Part shown: positions 1 through 8,349 of the stretch, piece by piece
Position numbering within the stretch: position 1 is the stretch's first letter
Layout of the letters: every line of letters begins with the position of its first letter
NCBI RefSeq assembly: GCF_004004515.1
Contig: NZ_RXOL01000008.1
Location: 27,744 to 91,743, forward strand
Source of the DNA: Croceicoccus ponticola
Lineage (GTDB): Bacteria > Pseudomonadota > Alphaproteobacteria > Sphingomonadales > Sphingomonadaceae
DNA: 64,000 nucleotides
Direction of reading: 5' to 3'
Notes under the pieces: generated by a model
Seen by the model: the letters and a program-made list of their open reading frames with translations, nothing else
Database searches by the model: none
Told to the model about the DNA's origin: nothing
Translations under genes and position numbers: made by a program

Positions 1-1996
1 GACCGCGCGCCGCATGGGCATCGCCACGGTCGCCGTCTATTCCGACGCAGACGCTCGCGCGCCGTTCGTGCAAATGGCGGACGAGGCCGTGCACATCGGC
101 CCTGCGCCCGCGTCTGAAAGTTATCTGATCGCCGACAAGATCATCGCGGCAGCCAAGCAGACCGGCGCCGACGCGGTGCATCCGGGCTACGGCTTCCTGT
201 CCGAACGCACGTCCTTTGCCGAGGCGCTGGCGGCGGAAGGGATCGAGTTCATCGGCCCCCCGGTCAATGCCATCGCCGCGATGGGCGACAAGATCGAATC
301 CAAGAAACTGGCCAAGGCGGCGGGCGTGAACGTCGTCCCCGGCTTCGTCGGCGAAATCCGCGATACCGAGCACGCAGTCGAGATTTCGGCCGACATCGGC
401 TATCCGGTGATGATGAAGGCCAGCGCGGGCGGCGGCGGCAAGGGGATGCGCCTTGCCTATACCGAACAGGACGTGCGCGAAGGGTTCGAAGCGACCAAGC
501 GCGAAGGACTGAATTCGTTTGGCGACGACCGCGTCTTCATCGAAAAGTTCATCGAGAACCCGCGCCACATCGAGATCCAGATCCTTGGCGACAAGCACGG
601 CAACGTCATTTACCTGAACGAGCGCGAATGTTCGATCCAGCGTCGGCACCAGAAGGTCGTCGAAGAAGCTCCGTCGCCCTTCGTCACGCCCGAAATGCGC
701 AAGGCGATGGGCGAACAGTGCGTCGCGCTTTCGAAGGCAGTCGGATATTACAGCGCGGGCACCGTCGAACTGATCGTCTCGGGCGCGGACAAGACGGGCC
801 AGTCGTTCTACTTCCTTGAGATGAACACCCGGCTGCAAGTCGAACACCCGGTCACCGAATGCATTACCGGCATTGATCTGGTCGAACAGATGATCAAGGT
901 TGCTGCCGGCGGCGAGCTGGCGATGACGCAGGATGACGTAAAGATCGACGGCTGGGCCATCGAAAACCGCGTCTATGCCGAAGATCCCTATCGCGGCTTC
1001 CTGCCCTCCACCGGTCGGCTGGTTCGGTACGACCCGCCGGTTCCGGGATGGAAGGGCGGCATCCGAGGCGTCGATGAAGAGATCAATGGCTCGATGGGCG
1101 GCATCCGCGTCGATGACGGCGTGATGGAAGGCGGCGAAGTGTCGATATTCTACGACCCGATGATCGCCAAGCTCATCACATGGGCTCCGACCCGCGATGA
1201 GGCAGCGGACCTGCAAATCCGCGCGCTCGACGCGTTCGAGATCGAAGGGGTGGGCCACAATATCGACTTCCTGTCGGCCATCATGCAGCATCCGCGCTTT
1301 CGTTCGGGCGAACTGACCACCGGCTTCATCGCAGAGGAATATCCCGAAGGATTCGAAGGCGCGCCCGCCGGTCGCAAGCTGCGTTCGCGGCTGGCCGCGA
1401 TGGCGGCTTTTGTCGCCGCCGCTTATTCGGATCGTGCGCGCCGCGTCGACGGGCAACTGGGCAACCGGCTTGCGCCGCCTGCGAAGTGGAGCGTCAAGAT
1501 CGATGGCGAATTCCACAATGCCGAACTGTCGGGCGACGAAATCAGCGTCGACGGCGAACACGTCGACATCGCCATGGAATATACCCCGGGCCAAAGCAGC
1601 GTCGCCGCCGTGTTCGACAGCGACGAGGACGGCGAAGGCGGCGAGGAACTGATCGTGCAGATCAAGCCCGTTCCCGCCGGGTTCGAATTCACCACGCGCG
1701 GCGCCAAACACCGTTTGCGCGTCCTTCCCACCCGTATCGCCAAGTTCGACAAGCACATGATCGAAAAGGTGCCTGCGGACATGAGCAAGTTCCTGGTGTG
1801 TCCGATGCCGGGCCTACTGGTCGCGCTCCACGTCGAAGAGGGTGAGGAAGTGCAGCTTGGCCAGCCGCTCGCGGTGGTGGAGGCGATGAAGATGGAAAAC
1901 ATCCTGCGCGCCGAAAAGACCGGCGTGATCGCACGGGTAAATGCGATCGTCGGGGACAGTCTTGCGGTGGACGCGATAATCCTCGAACTGGAATAG
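1..1996 (+). CDS. pccA: Propionyl-CoA (acyl-CoA) carboxylase alpha subunit, 5' end missing
   Basis: This is the biotin carboxylase plus biotin carrier subunit of an acyl-CoA carboxylase; it carboxylates its own biotin with ATP and bicarbonate for transfer to propionyl-CoA by a beta subunit. The reading frame is open to the left edge (codons read TARR before the first ATG at 14), so about 20 N-terminal residues lie outside the window. Visible in order are the carboxylase N-domain, the ATP-grasp glycine loop KASAGGGGKGMR, the active-site stretch EMNTRLQVEHP, a central biotin-transfer region and a C-terminal biotinyl domain with AMKM, whose lysine carries biotin. The long linker before the biotinyl domain favours propionyl- over acetyl-CoA carboxylase, but methylcrotonyl- or geranyl-CoA relatives cannot be excluded. 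The stop codon directly abuts the next ATG. Confidence 0.93.
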   Translation, partial: TARRMGIATVAVYSDADARAPFVQMADEAVHIGPAPASESYLIADKIIAAAKQTGADAVHPGYGFLSERTSFAEALAAEGIEFIGPPVNAIAAMGDKIESKKLAKAAGVNVVPGFVGEIRDTEHAVEISADIGYPVMMKASAGGGGKGMRLAYTEQDVREGFEATKREGLNSFGDDRVFIEKFIENPRHIEIQILGDKHGNVIYLNERECSIQRRHQKVVEEAPSPFVTPEMRKAMGEQCVALSKAVGYYSAGTVELIVSGADKTGQSFYFLEMNTRLQVEHPVTECITGIDLVEQMIKVAAGGELAMTQDDVKIDGWAIENRVYAEDPYRGFLPSTGRLVRYDPPVPGWKGGIRGVDEEINGSMGGIRVDDGVMEGGEVSIFYDPMIAKLITWAPTRDEAADLQIRALDAFEIEGVGHNIDFLSAIMQHPRFRSGELTTGFIAEEYPEGFEGAPAGRKLRSRLAAMAAFVAAAYSDRARRVDGQLGNRLAPPAKWSVKIDGEFHNAELSGDEISVDGEHVDIAMEYTPGQSSVAAVFDSDEDGEGGEELIVQIKPVPAGFEFTTRGAKHRLRVLPTRIAKFDKHMIEKVPADMSKFLVCPMPGLLVALHVEEGEEVQLGQPLAVVEAMKMENILRAEKTGVIARVNAIVGDSLAVDAIILELE

Positions 1997-2368
1997 ATGC
2001 ATCTTCTTCACGACCCGGCGACACCCGCTGCCGATCCGATCGATTTCGATACTTTCCTGAAGGTCGATATCCGGATCGGTACGATTGTCGCCGCCGAACC
2101 GTTCGCCAAGGCGCGCAAGCCCGCCTTTATCCTTCAGATCGACTTCGGGCCGGTCATCGGTACTAAAAAGTCGAGCGCGCAAATCGTCGCCAATTATGCG
2201 TGCGAACGGCTTATCGGCCGGCAAGTCGCGGCAGTGCTGAACTTTCCACCGCGTCAGATCGGTCCGATCATGTCCGAGGTGCTGACGTTGGGATTTGCAG
2301 ACGAAGCGGGAGAAGTGACCCTGTTTGCGCCCGATAAACCGGTGCCGAACGGGTCGCGGCTGTTCTGA
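1997..2368 (+). CDS. csaA: CsaA-like tRNA-binding domain protein
   Basis: A 123-residue single-domain protein of the CsaA family: an OB-fold tRNA-binding domain related to the C-terminal domain of methionyl-tRNA synthetase. CsaA has been described as an export-related chaperone in Bacillus. Family signatures seen are FLKVDIRIGTIVAAEPF near residue 20, the KARKPAF stretch, KKSSAQI near residue 58 and the NFPPRQIG loop near residue 82. The length matches the family. Its ATG follows the pccA stop codon with no gap, so the two are cotranscribed and probably translationally coupled. Whether it acts as a chaperone here or only binds tRNA is not shown by the sequence. Confidence 0.9.
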   Translation: MHLLHDPATPAADPIDFDTFLKVDIRIGTIVAAEPFAKARKPAFILQIDFGPVIGTKKSSAQIVANYACERLIGRQVAAVLNFPPRQIGPIMSEVLTLGFADEAGEVTLFAPDKPVPNGSRLF

Positions 2369-2428
2369 TCGGCGCCCGGCGCATATGACGCTCCGTGCTC
2401 GGCCCCAATAGATGCGAGCAAGAAGCCG

Positions 2429-2476
2429 TCAGGGCCGGGCCAGTTCAGGGCCGGGCCAGTTCAGGGCCGGGCCAGC
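2429..2476. repeat. Three 16-bp tandem repeats covering the aroB stop codon
   Basis: Three consecutive copies of the unit TCAGGGCCGGGCCAGT lie at 2429-2444, 2445-2460 and 2461-2476 (last base C in the third). On the minus strand each copy reads as the aroB tail Leu-Ala-Arg-Pro followed by TGA. The unit nearest the gene supplies the real C-terminus and stop; the other two duplicate it downstream. Each unit contains the palindromic core GGGCCGGGCC. Confidence 0.92.
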
Positions 2477-3579
2477 TCGTCGTCCAGAAATGCCGCAACG
2501 TCATCGATGGCGACATCCTTGGCCAGAAACGTATGGCCGATACCCCGCATCAGCAGGAAGGGCAGGGTGCCCGCATCCATTTTCTTGTCGTGCAGCATGT
2601 GATCGGCCAGCCGCCGCCCATCGCACGACAGGCCCAAATCCTTAACCTCCGCCCTCATGGCGCAAGCCTTGAAGTGGGCGGCGATACGGTCCGCCTCCGC
2701 CAGTTGCATAAGCCCGCGTCGCACCGAATAGCGCGCAGCCAGCACCATGCCGATGGCCACTCCTTCGCCATGCAGCAGCGCGCTGGAATAGCCAGTCTCA
2801 GCCTCCAGCGCGTGGCCGAACGTATGGCCTAGGTTGAGCAGGGCGCGGGTGCCGGTCGTCTCTCGCTCGTCCTGTGCCACGACGCGGGCCTTGGCGGCGA
2901 CCGAACGGCTTACCGCCTCGATCCGCGCGCCTTCGTCGCCCGCTAGCAGGGCCGGGCCGTTCGCTTCGCACCACGCGAAAAAATCGGGATCGTCGATCAG
3001 CCCGTACTTCACCACTTCGGCGTAGCCGGCACGCAGTTCGCGCGGGGGAAGAGTGCCCAGAACGTCGGTATCGGCCAGCACCAGCGCGGGCTGATGGAAC
3101 GCACCTACAAGGTTCTTGCCCATCGGGACATTGATCGCGGTCTTGCCGCCGACGCTCGAATCGACCTGAGCGAGAAGCGTGGTCGGCACCTGCACGAAAC
3201 CGCAGCCGCGCTTCAGCACCGATGCGGCAAACCCAGTAAGGTCGCCGATCACCCCGCCGCCAAGCGCGACGATGTGGTCGCCGCGATCCACGCCTTCGGC
3301 CAGCAGGAAGTCGATCACTTGGGCTAGGTGCGCCCAGTCCTTCGTCTGTTCGCCAGCGGGCAGGACCAGCCAGCGAGCCTGCTTCCCCACCACAGCCAGC
3401 GCTGTGTCGACCCTATCGCGATAAAGCGCGGCGACATTGGCGTCGGTGATGACCGGGATAGTCGCCTTGCGCAGAAGACCGGCGCATTCCACGCCCAACC
3501 GCCCCAACAGGCCCGGACCGACGCGGACGTCGTAGGATCGACCCGCAAGTGCGACCTTGATGGTTTTTGTATCGCTCAT
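2461..3579 (-). CDS. aroB: 3-dehydroquinate synthase
   Basis: Second step of the shikimate pathway: converts DAHP to 3-dehydroquinate using NAD and a divalent metal in the cytosol. At 372 residues it is the normal size. Recognisable are the NAD-binding GGGVIGDLTGF, the PTTLLAQVDSSVGGKTAIN substrate loop, and the three metal ligands in YAEVVKYGLI (Glu), NLGHTFGHALE (His) and HGEGVAIGM (His). It begins inside the end of aroK with a 4-nt ATGA overlap, so the two shikimate genes are translationally coupled. The final codons belong to a 16-bp tandem repeat that continues past the stop. Confidence 0.98.
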   Translation of the reverse strand: MSDTKTIKVALAGRSYDVRVGPGLLGRLGVECAGLLRKATIPVITDANVAALYRDRVDTALAVVGKQARWLVLPAGEQTKDWAHLAQVIDFLLAEGVDRGDHIVALGGGVIGDLTGFAASVLKRGCGFVQVPTTLLAQVDSSVGGKTAINVPMGKNLVGAFHQPALVLADTDVLGTLPPRELRAGYAEVVKYGLIDDPDFFAWCEANGPALLAGDEGARIEAVSRSVAAKARVVAQDERETTGTRALLNLGHTFGHALEAETGYSSALLHGEGVAIGMVLAARYSVRRGLMQLAEADRIAAHFKACAMRAEVKDLGLSCDGRRLADHMLHDKKMDAGTLPFLLMRGIGHTFLAKDVAIDDVAAFLDDELARP

Positions 3580-4190
3580 CCGACGTAATCCCCCAGCGCA
3601 GCCAGAATGCGTGTGACGCTCGCCATTTGCGGCCCGTCGTCGCTGATCGCGCGAATCGGCGCCTGCGCATAGGCGGGGCGCCGCTGTTCCATCAATTCGC
3701 CCAACACCACGCGTGGGTCTTTGCCCACCAGCAATGGGCGCGTGTTCTTGCGGCCGACCCGTTCGACCAGCGTGTCGAGATCGCTATCGAGCCACACTGC
3801 GATCGCACGGTCGAGGATGAGCGCGCGCGTCTCAGGATCGACGAACGCGCCGCCGCCGGTTGCGATTACTGCGGCACGGCCAGAGTTTTCTTCGATCAGG
3901 CGGGCGATCACGCGCCGTTCGCCATCGCGAAAATAAGGCTCTCCGAACTTTTCGAAGATTTCCGGGATCGACATCTGCGCAGCTTCGACCACCGCATCGT
4001 CCGCATCGACGAAAGGCGTGCCAAGACAATGCGCCAGCCGCCGCCCGATAGTGGACTTGCCCACGCCCATCAAGCCGACGAGCACGACCGGGCGGTCCAG
4101 CCGCCGCGACAAGGCGGCCAGCGCAGCGGTATCCGGCAGGTGATGGGCCGAACCGTCGGGATTGCCGGTCGAAGGGTTGGTCTCGTCCAT
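3576..4190 (-). CDS. aroK: Shikimate kinase
   Basis: Phosphorylates shikimate to shikimate-3-phosphate. The P-loop GLMGVGKSTIG, the DADD substrate-binding motif and ATGGGAF are visible. The chosen ATG at 4190 gives 204 residues. A longer frame opens at 4307, but its extra 39 residues are not kinase-like and 4190 has a GGGG sequence upstream. About 35 residues still precede the P-loop domain, more than in the E. coli enzyme; such tails are frequent in alphaproteobacteria. It is first gene of aroK-aroB and is divergent from the small membrane peptide at 4317, so promoters for both directions should lie in 4191-4316. Confidence 0.95.
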   Translation of the reverse strand: MDETNPSTGNPDGSAHHLPDTAALAALSRRLDRPVVLVGLMGVGKSTIGRRLAHCLGTPFVDADDAVVEAAQMSIPEIFEKFGEPYFRDGERRVIARLIEENSGRAAVIATGGGAFVDPETRALILDRAIAVWLDSDLDTLVERVGRKNTRPLLVGKDPRVVLGELMEQRRPAYAQAPIRAISDDGPQMASVTRILAALGDYVG

Positions 4191-4316
4191 TGCAGCCCCG
4201 CCTATAGTTGCGCTAGGCCCGCGTGCAAGCGTCGCGCTTTCGAAACCGGTCTTGCTTGGCCGATTGCGGGCAAGCGTTGCGCGATCCATCGCAGTCTGCG
4301 GATACAAGGGTAATTC

Positions 4317-4472
4317 ATGCGCGGTTCGAAGGGCCTGGTGGCCATTCTCGCTCTCGTCATCATGGTCTTGCTGGTCTACGCCTTTATCGATGGCGGATCG
4401 CAGGAACCGCGCTGGATTGAAGAGGAATTACCGGTGCAGGCAGGCCAGGGTTTGGCGGAGGACGGCGCGTGA
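4317..4472 (+). CDS. 51-aa single-pass membrane peptide, unknown function
   Basis: A short frame begins MRGSKGLVAILALVIMVLL and ends EDGA. Two basic residues are followed by a hydrophobic segment of about 18 residues (7-24), then an acidic tail, which predicts one transmembrane helix with the C-terminus outside. AAGGG lies about 7 nt before the ATG. The last codons overlap the GTG start of the next gene in a GTGA arrangement, which supports real translation and coupling. No function is recognised. The coding call rests on the start signal, membrane pattern and coupling, not on a family match. Confidence 0.72.
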   Translation: MRGSKGLVAILALVIMVLLVYAFIDGGSQEPRWIEEELPVQAGQGLAEDGA

Positions 4473-6328
4473 GAATGAACAGGCTCTCGGCGCGCAAGGT
4501 CGTGCTCGCCGCAATGCTGGCGACGGCGCCGGTCGTTGCGCTCTATGCGCAGGACGGGCCGGAATCGCTCCTGCCACCTGGATTTGACGACCCAACGCCG
4601 GCGCCCGCGCCCGCAAGACAGAATGCTCCGTCCCGGCCATCGGGGCCGGCGACGGTGTCGCAGCCCGTAGTGCAAGGTACGCCGTCCGGGCCGGGCCAAA
4701 GCGCTCCGCCGGAGCGGACGGAGGCTGCCAAGCGCTTGCTCGATCGGCTTCCCAGCCTGGCAGAGCTGGAAAAGATGGACACCGACGAGATCGACGAATT
4801 GCTCGGTCTGAAGCCCACTTTCGACATACCCGAACAAGCGCGCCGATCGACCGGCACGGTCGGGATTCTGGCCACTGGCGAAGGCGGCATGCGGCCCGAA
4901 TCGCTTGCTAATTATGACGGGCTGTTCGTGCGCCGTGTCCTGGACGGCACAAAAGGCCCGCTCGTTTCGCGCTGGGGTCACATTCTGTTGCGCCGCGCGC
5001 TTGCCAGCCGACTTGCCGCGCCGGCGGGAATGGACGGAGTGGAATTTGCCGCTCTGCGCGCGGGCGTCCTCAATCGCATCGGCGAAGCAACCATCGCCCG
5101 CGCGGTGGTGCAGGAGGTCGATACCGCCGATTATTCCCCCGCGCTGATCGGCAGCGCCTACGATGCCTATGTCTCGCTGGGCGATTTCACCGGCGCTTGC
5201 CCGATGGTCCGCCTTCACGCCCGCGCACGCGAAGACCGCGACTGGGATCTGCTGCGCGGCATTTGTGGAAGTTTTTCAGGCGAAAGCAGCGGCATGGACC
5301 GCATCGAACGTCAGCGTCGTCGCAGCGAAGGTACGCAGATTGACGCGCTGCTGGCCCAAAAATACGCAGGCGCCATCGGTCGGACACGGCGCGCCGTCAC
5401 GCTTGAATGGGACGATGTCGAGGAGCTGACCCCCTGGCGTTATGCATTGGCGACGGCGACCGGCGCGGAAGTCCCGGCAGGACTGGTCCAGCAGGGTGGT
5501 GCGACATATCAGCGGTTGGCCGCGATTTCGCCGTCGGTGCCGTTGTTGCTGCGGGCGCGGGGCACCGACGTCGCAGGGTCCGAAGGCATTTTGTCGAGCG
5601 CGGCGTTGGTCGACCTTTATTCGCAGATCTATTCCGATCCCGAGATTTCCGGTGACGAAGCTGCGCGCGCCAATTTGTTGCGAAATGCCTATGTCGGCGA
5701 TGCCGAGGCGCGGCTTGGCGCAATGCGCGAAATCTGGGGCGAAAAAGACCTGTCGAAGCGGTATTATGCGCGACAGGTGCTGACCGCCTATGCCGCCGCG
5801 CGCCTGCCGATCGACCCTGCGTTCGAGGCGGATGCCGGACAGCTGATCGGTGCGATGCTGGCCGCGGGGCTCGACGCCAATGCCGTGCGATGGGCGCGCA
5901 CGGTTCAGGTAGGCAGCCAGGGCTGGGGCCTCTTGATGGTCGGCAGCCCGCTCATCAGCGAGGAAGTTGGCGAATCGGCGGCTCGATCGTTCATCGACGA
6001 AGACGAAAGCGCCGATCAGCGCCGTTCGCGGTTCTTCATCGCCGGCCTCGCCGGATTGGGCAGGATAACGCCAGACGTCGCGGCCGAACTTTCGGGTGAA
6101 TTGGGCTATGACATCGGCCGTCAGACCCGCTGGACCAAAGCAATCGACCGGGCAGCCAAACGGCGCAACAAGGTGCTGGTCAGCTATCTGGCCGCGCTGG
6201 GCATGCAGGGCTCAAGCTGGTCGCAGATGACGCCGGTGCACCTTTACCACGTCGTCAGCGCGCTGAATGCAGCGGGACTTGGCGCCGAAGCGCGCATGAT
6301 CGCCGCAGAGGCGGTCGCCCGCAGCTAG
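4469..6328 (+). CDS. Exported protein of unknown function, 619 aa
   Basis: The N-terminus (basic MRMNRLSARK, then VVLAAMLATAPVVALYA) is a signal peptide with a likely cut near AYAQ or LYAQ around residue 27. A proline-rich low-complexity stretch follows (about 30-75), then a mostly helical body. The GTG start overlaps the upstream peptide; an in-frame ATG lies two codons later at 4475. No catalytic motif is recognised; the alanine-rich helical body could be a repeat scaffold, but no clear repeat register is visible. It is transcribed with the 51-aa membrane peptide upstream and probably with xer and accA downstream, suggesting an envelope role by location only. Confidence 0.85.
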   Translation: MRMNRLSARKVVLAAMLATAPVVALYAQDGPESLLPPGFDDPTPAPAPARQNAPSRPSGPATVSQPVVQGTPSGPGQSAPPERTEAAKRLLDRLPSLAELEKMDTDEIDELLGLKPTFDIPEQARRSTGTVGILATGEGGMRPESLANYDGLFVRRVLDGTKGPLVSRWGHILLRRALASRLAAPAGMDGVEFAALRAGVLNRIGEATIARAVVQEVDTADYSPALIGSAYDAYVSLGDFTGACPMVRLHARAREDRDWDLLRGICGSFSGESSGMDRIERQRRRSEGTQIDALLAQKYAGAIGRTRRAVTLEWDDVEELTPWRYALATATGAEVPAGLVQQGGATYQRLAAISPSVPLLLRARGTDVAGSEGILSSAALVDLYSQIYSDPEISGDEAARANLLRNAYVGDAEARLGAMREIWGEKDLSKRYYARQVLTAYAAARLPIDPAFEADAGQLIGAMLAAGLDANAVRWARTVQVGSQGWGLLMVGSPLISEEVGESAARSFIDEDESADQRRSRFFIAGLAGLGRITPDVAAELSGELGYDIGRQTRWTKAIDRAAKRRNKVLVSYLAALGMQGSSWSQMTPVHLYHVVSALNAAGLGAEARMIAAEAVARS

Positions 6329-6346
6329 GCGGGATTGAGGCAGCAC

Positions 6347-7252
6347 ATGGCCGCGCCCGGGATCGACGATTTCCTCGAGATGCTTTCAGCAGAGCGGGGG
6401 GCTGCGCTGAACACGCTTGCTGCGTATCGCCGGGATCTCGAAGCAGCGGACGAGGAAATTGCGTGCCTTGCCGACGCGTCGGAAGACGATCTTGCCGGGT
6501 TGGGCAAGGCGTGGCGCGAACTTGCTCCGTCCAGCCTTGCGCGGCGCTGTTCGGCCCTGCGTCAGTATTTCGGCTTCCTCGTCGAAAGCAATTATCGCCG
6601 CGACGATCCATCGGGCGCCCTGCCGCGCCCCCGCATCCGTCGCCCGCTACCGCGCCTGCTCAGCCGCGAACAGGTCTCCGCCATGCTGTCACTGGCGGAA
6701 GAAGAGGCAGAGGGCGACGATCCGGCGGCGGTGCGGATGCTCGCGCTGCTGGAGATGCTGTACGGTTCCGGCCTGCGTGCGACGGAGCTGGTCTCGCTCA
6801 CGCTCGATACCGTCCCGCGGGATGCACCGCTGCTGACGATAACCGGCAAGGGGCAGCAGCAGAGGATGGTGCCGGTCAGTACGCGGGCCAAGGTCGCGCT
6901 GGCACGCTGGATCGAACTGCGACCCAAGGGCGGGCGTTACGTTTTTCCCAGTCGCGCCCGCCACATCAGCCGGGTCCGGCTGTTCCAGCTGTTGCGCGCG
7001 CTGGCGGGCAGGGCGGGATTGCCGCCGGCTTCGGTCAGCCCGCATGTCCTGCGTCATGCCTTCGCGACGCACTTGCTGGAGGGTGGGGCGGACCTTCGCG
7101 TGTTGCAGACATTGCTCGGCCACGCGGACATCGCGACCACCCAGATATACACCCATGTCGATTCGGCGCGGCTGGTCGAATTGGTCAATGCGCGCCATCC
7201 TTTGGGGGCCGGGCGGCCAAGTCCCCTTGCAGCGACGCGCAAGGCAGACTAG
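6347..7252 (+). CDS. xerD: Site-specific tyrosine recombinase XerD/XerC
   Basis: Tyrosine recombinase that resolves chromosome dimers at dif with a partner Xer protein. The 301-residue product has the N-terminal SAM-like DNA-binding domain and a catalytic domain with all expected residues: Arg144 (SGLRATEL), Lys168 (TGKGQQQ), His233 and Arg236 ([10 protein letters not shown]), His259 (LLGHA) and Tyr268 (IYTHV). ATG 6347 was preferred over an upstream in-frame TTG at 6335 because GAGG lies 7 nt before it. XerC and XerD cannot be separated with certainty by eye; the link to accA is typical of the gene annotated xerD in relatives. It is a housekeeping recombinase, not a sign of a mobile element. 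Confidence 0.9.
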   Translation: MAAPGIDDFLEMLSAERGAALNTLAAYRRDLEAADEEIACLADASEDDLAGLGKAWRELAPSSLARRCSALRQYFGFLVESNYRRDDPSGALPRPRIRRPLPRLLSREQVSAMLSLAEEEAEGDDPAAVRMLALLEMLYGSGLRATELVSLTLDTVPRDAPLLTITGKGQQQRMVPVSTRAKVALARWIELRPKGGRYVFPSRARHISRVRLFQLLRALAGRAGLPPASVSPHVLRHAFATHLLEGGADLRVLQTLLGHADIATTQIYTHVDSARLVELVNARHPLGAGRPSPLAATRKAD

Positions 7253-7262
7253 CGCACGGGCA

Positions 7263-8231
7263 ATGACCAGTTACCTCGAATTCGAAAAGCCGCTCGCCGA
7301 ACTGGAACGGCGTATCGGCGAATTGCGCGCCGCCGCCGACTCCGATGAAGTCGCAATCGACATCGATGCCGAAGTCGCGCGGCTGGAGAGAAAGGCGAGC
7401 GGTCAGCTCGCGTCGATCTACAAGTCGCTCACTCCCTGGCAAAAGACCCAAGTCGCGCGACATCCTTCGCGCCCGCATTTCGGCGATTACGTCGCCCATG
7501 CCTTCACCGACTTCATCCCCTTGGGCGGGGACCGTGCATTCGGCGACGATCAGGCGATTCTCGGTGGCTTTGCGACGCTCGATACGCCCGATGGCGGCGT
7601 GAAGGTGATGCTGATCGGGCATGAAAAGGGGAATGACACCCAATCCCGGCTCAAGCACAATTTCGGCATGGGCAAGCCAGAAGGCTATCGCAAGGCGATC
7701 CGCCTGATGGAACTGGCGGGCCGATTCGGCCTTCCGGTGGTGACCCTGGTGGATACGTCCGGAGCATTCCCTGGGGTCGAGGCCGAAGAACGCGGCCAGG
7801 CCGAAGCGATCGCCCGCGCGACCGAGGCTTGCCTCAACTTGTCGGTCCCGATGGTCGCCGCGATCGTCGGCGAAGGCGGTTCGGGCGGCGCCGTTGCCTT
7901 GGCAAGTGCCGAACGCGTCCTGATGATGGAGCATGCGGTCTATTCGGTCATCAGCCCCGAAGGCTGCGCTTCCATCCTGTGGCGCACGGCCGAAAAGGCG
8001 CCCGAAGCGGCAGAGGCGATGAAAGTCACGGCGCAGGACCTGAAGCGACTGGGCGTGATCGACCGAATCGTCGACGAACCGCTGGGTGGTGCGCATCGCG
8101 ATCCGGTCTTGGCGGCAAAGTCGCTCGGCCGCGCAATCGGCGAGGAACTTATTTCGCTTGCCGGAAAAACTCCAGATGTCTTGCGCGACGCAAGGGCGAA
8201 TCGGTTTATCGCGATCGGTTCGCTCGCCTGA
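7263..8231 (+). CDS. accA: Acetyl-CoA carboxylase carboxyltransferase subunit alpha
   Basis: Transfers carboxyl from biotinyl-AccB to acetyl-CoA, making malonyl-CoA for fatty-acid synthesis, together with AccD. The 322-residue length is standard. Seen are the N-terminal [12 protein letters not shown] coiled segment, [15 protein letters not shown], the carboxyltransferase stretch [18 protein letters not shown] and the oxyanion loop [11 protein letters not shown]. The frame is open far upstream, but ATG 7263 gives the conserved N-terminus [11 protein letters not shown]. It follows the xer gene by 10 nt. Confidence 0.97.
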   Translation: MTSYLEFEKPLAELERRIGELRAAADSDEVAIDIDAEVARLERKASGQLASIYKSLTPWQKTQVARHPSRPHFGDYVAHAFTDFIPLGGDRAFGDDQAILGGFATLDTPDGGVKVMLIGHEKGNDTQSRLKHNFGMGKPEGYRKAIRLMELAGRFGLPVVTLVDTSGAFPGVEAEERGQAEAIARATEACLNLSVPMVAAIVGEGGSGGAVALASAERVLMMEHAVYSVISPEGCASILWRTAEKAPEAAEAMKVTAQDLKRLGVIDRIVDEPLGGAHRDPVLAAKSLGRAIGEELISLAGKTPDVLRDARANRFIAIGSLA

Positions 8232-8321
8232 TCCTGTCTGTCGGGAACAAACGACCGGCGATCCCAGTTCTCACTGTCGAGTAGGGGATGCATTCGGCCC
8301 GTCGCAGGGACTGAAGGCTCC

Positions 8322-8341
8322 CCTCACGTTTTCAAGTGAGG
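8322..8341 (+). promoter_or_regulatory. Small hairpin that would mask the RBS of the M48 gene
   Basis: CCTCAC at 8322-8327 is exactly complementary to GTGAGG at 8336-8341, with an 8-nt loop. The right arm overlaps the GAGGA ribosome-binding site of the ATG at 8350. In mRNA a 6-bp stem could hide the site. Whether this controls translation is inference. Confidence 0.45.
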
Positions 8342-8349
8342 ATTACCAG

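Noticed and set aside
2429..2476. CRISPR array
   Set aside because: Three adjacent 16-bp units without spacers and no cas genes; a simple tandem repeat.
6347..7252. Tyrosine recombinase as an integrase of a mobile element
   Set aside because: It is a housekeeping Xer protein by length and motifs, sits in a run with accA, and has no att repeats or phage genes around it.
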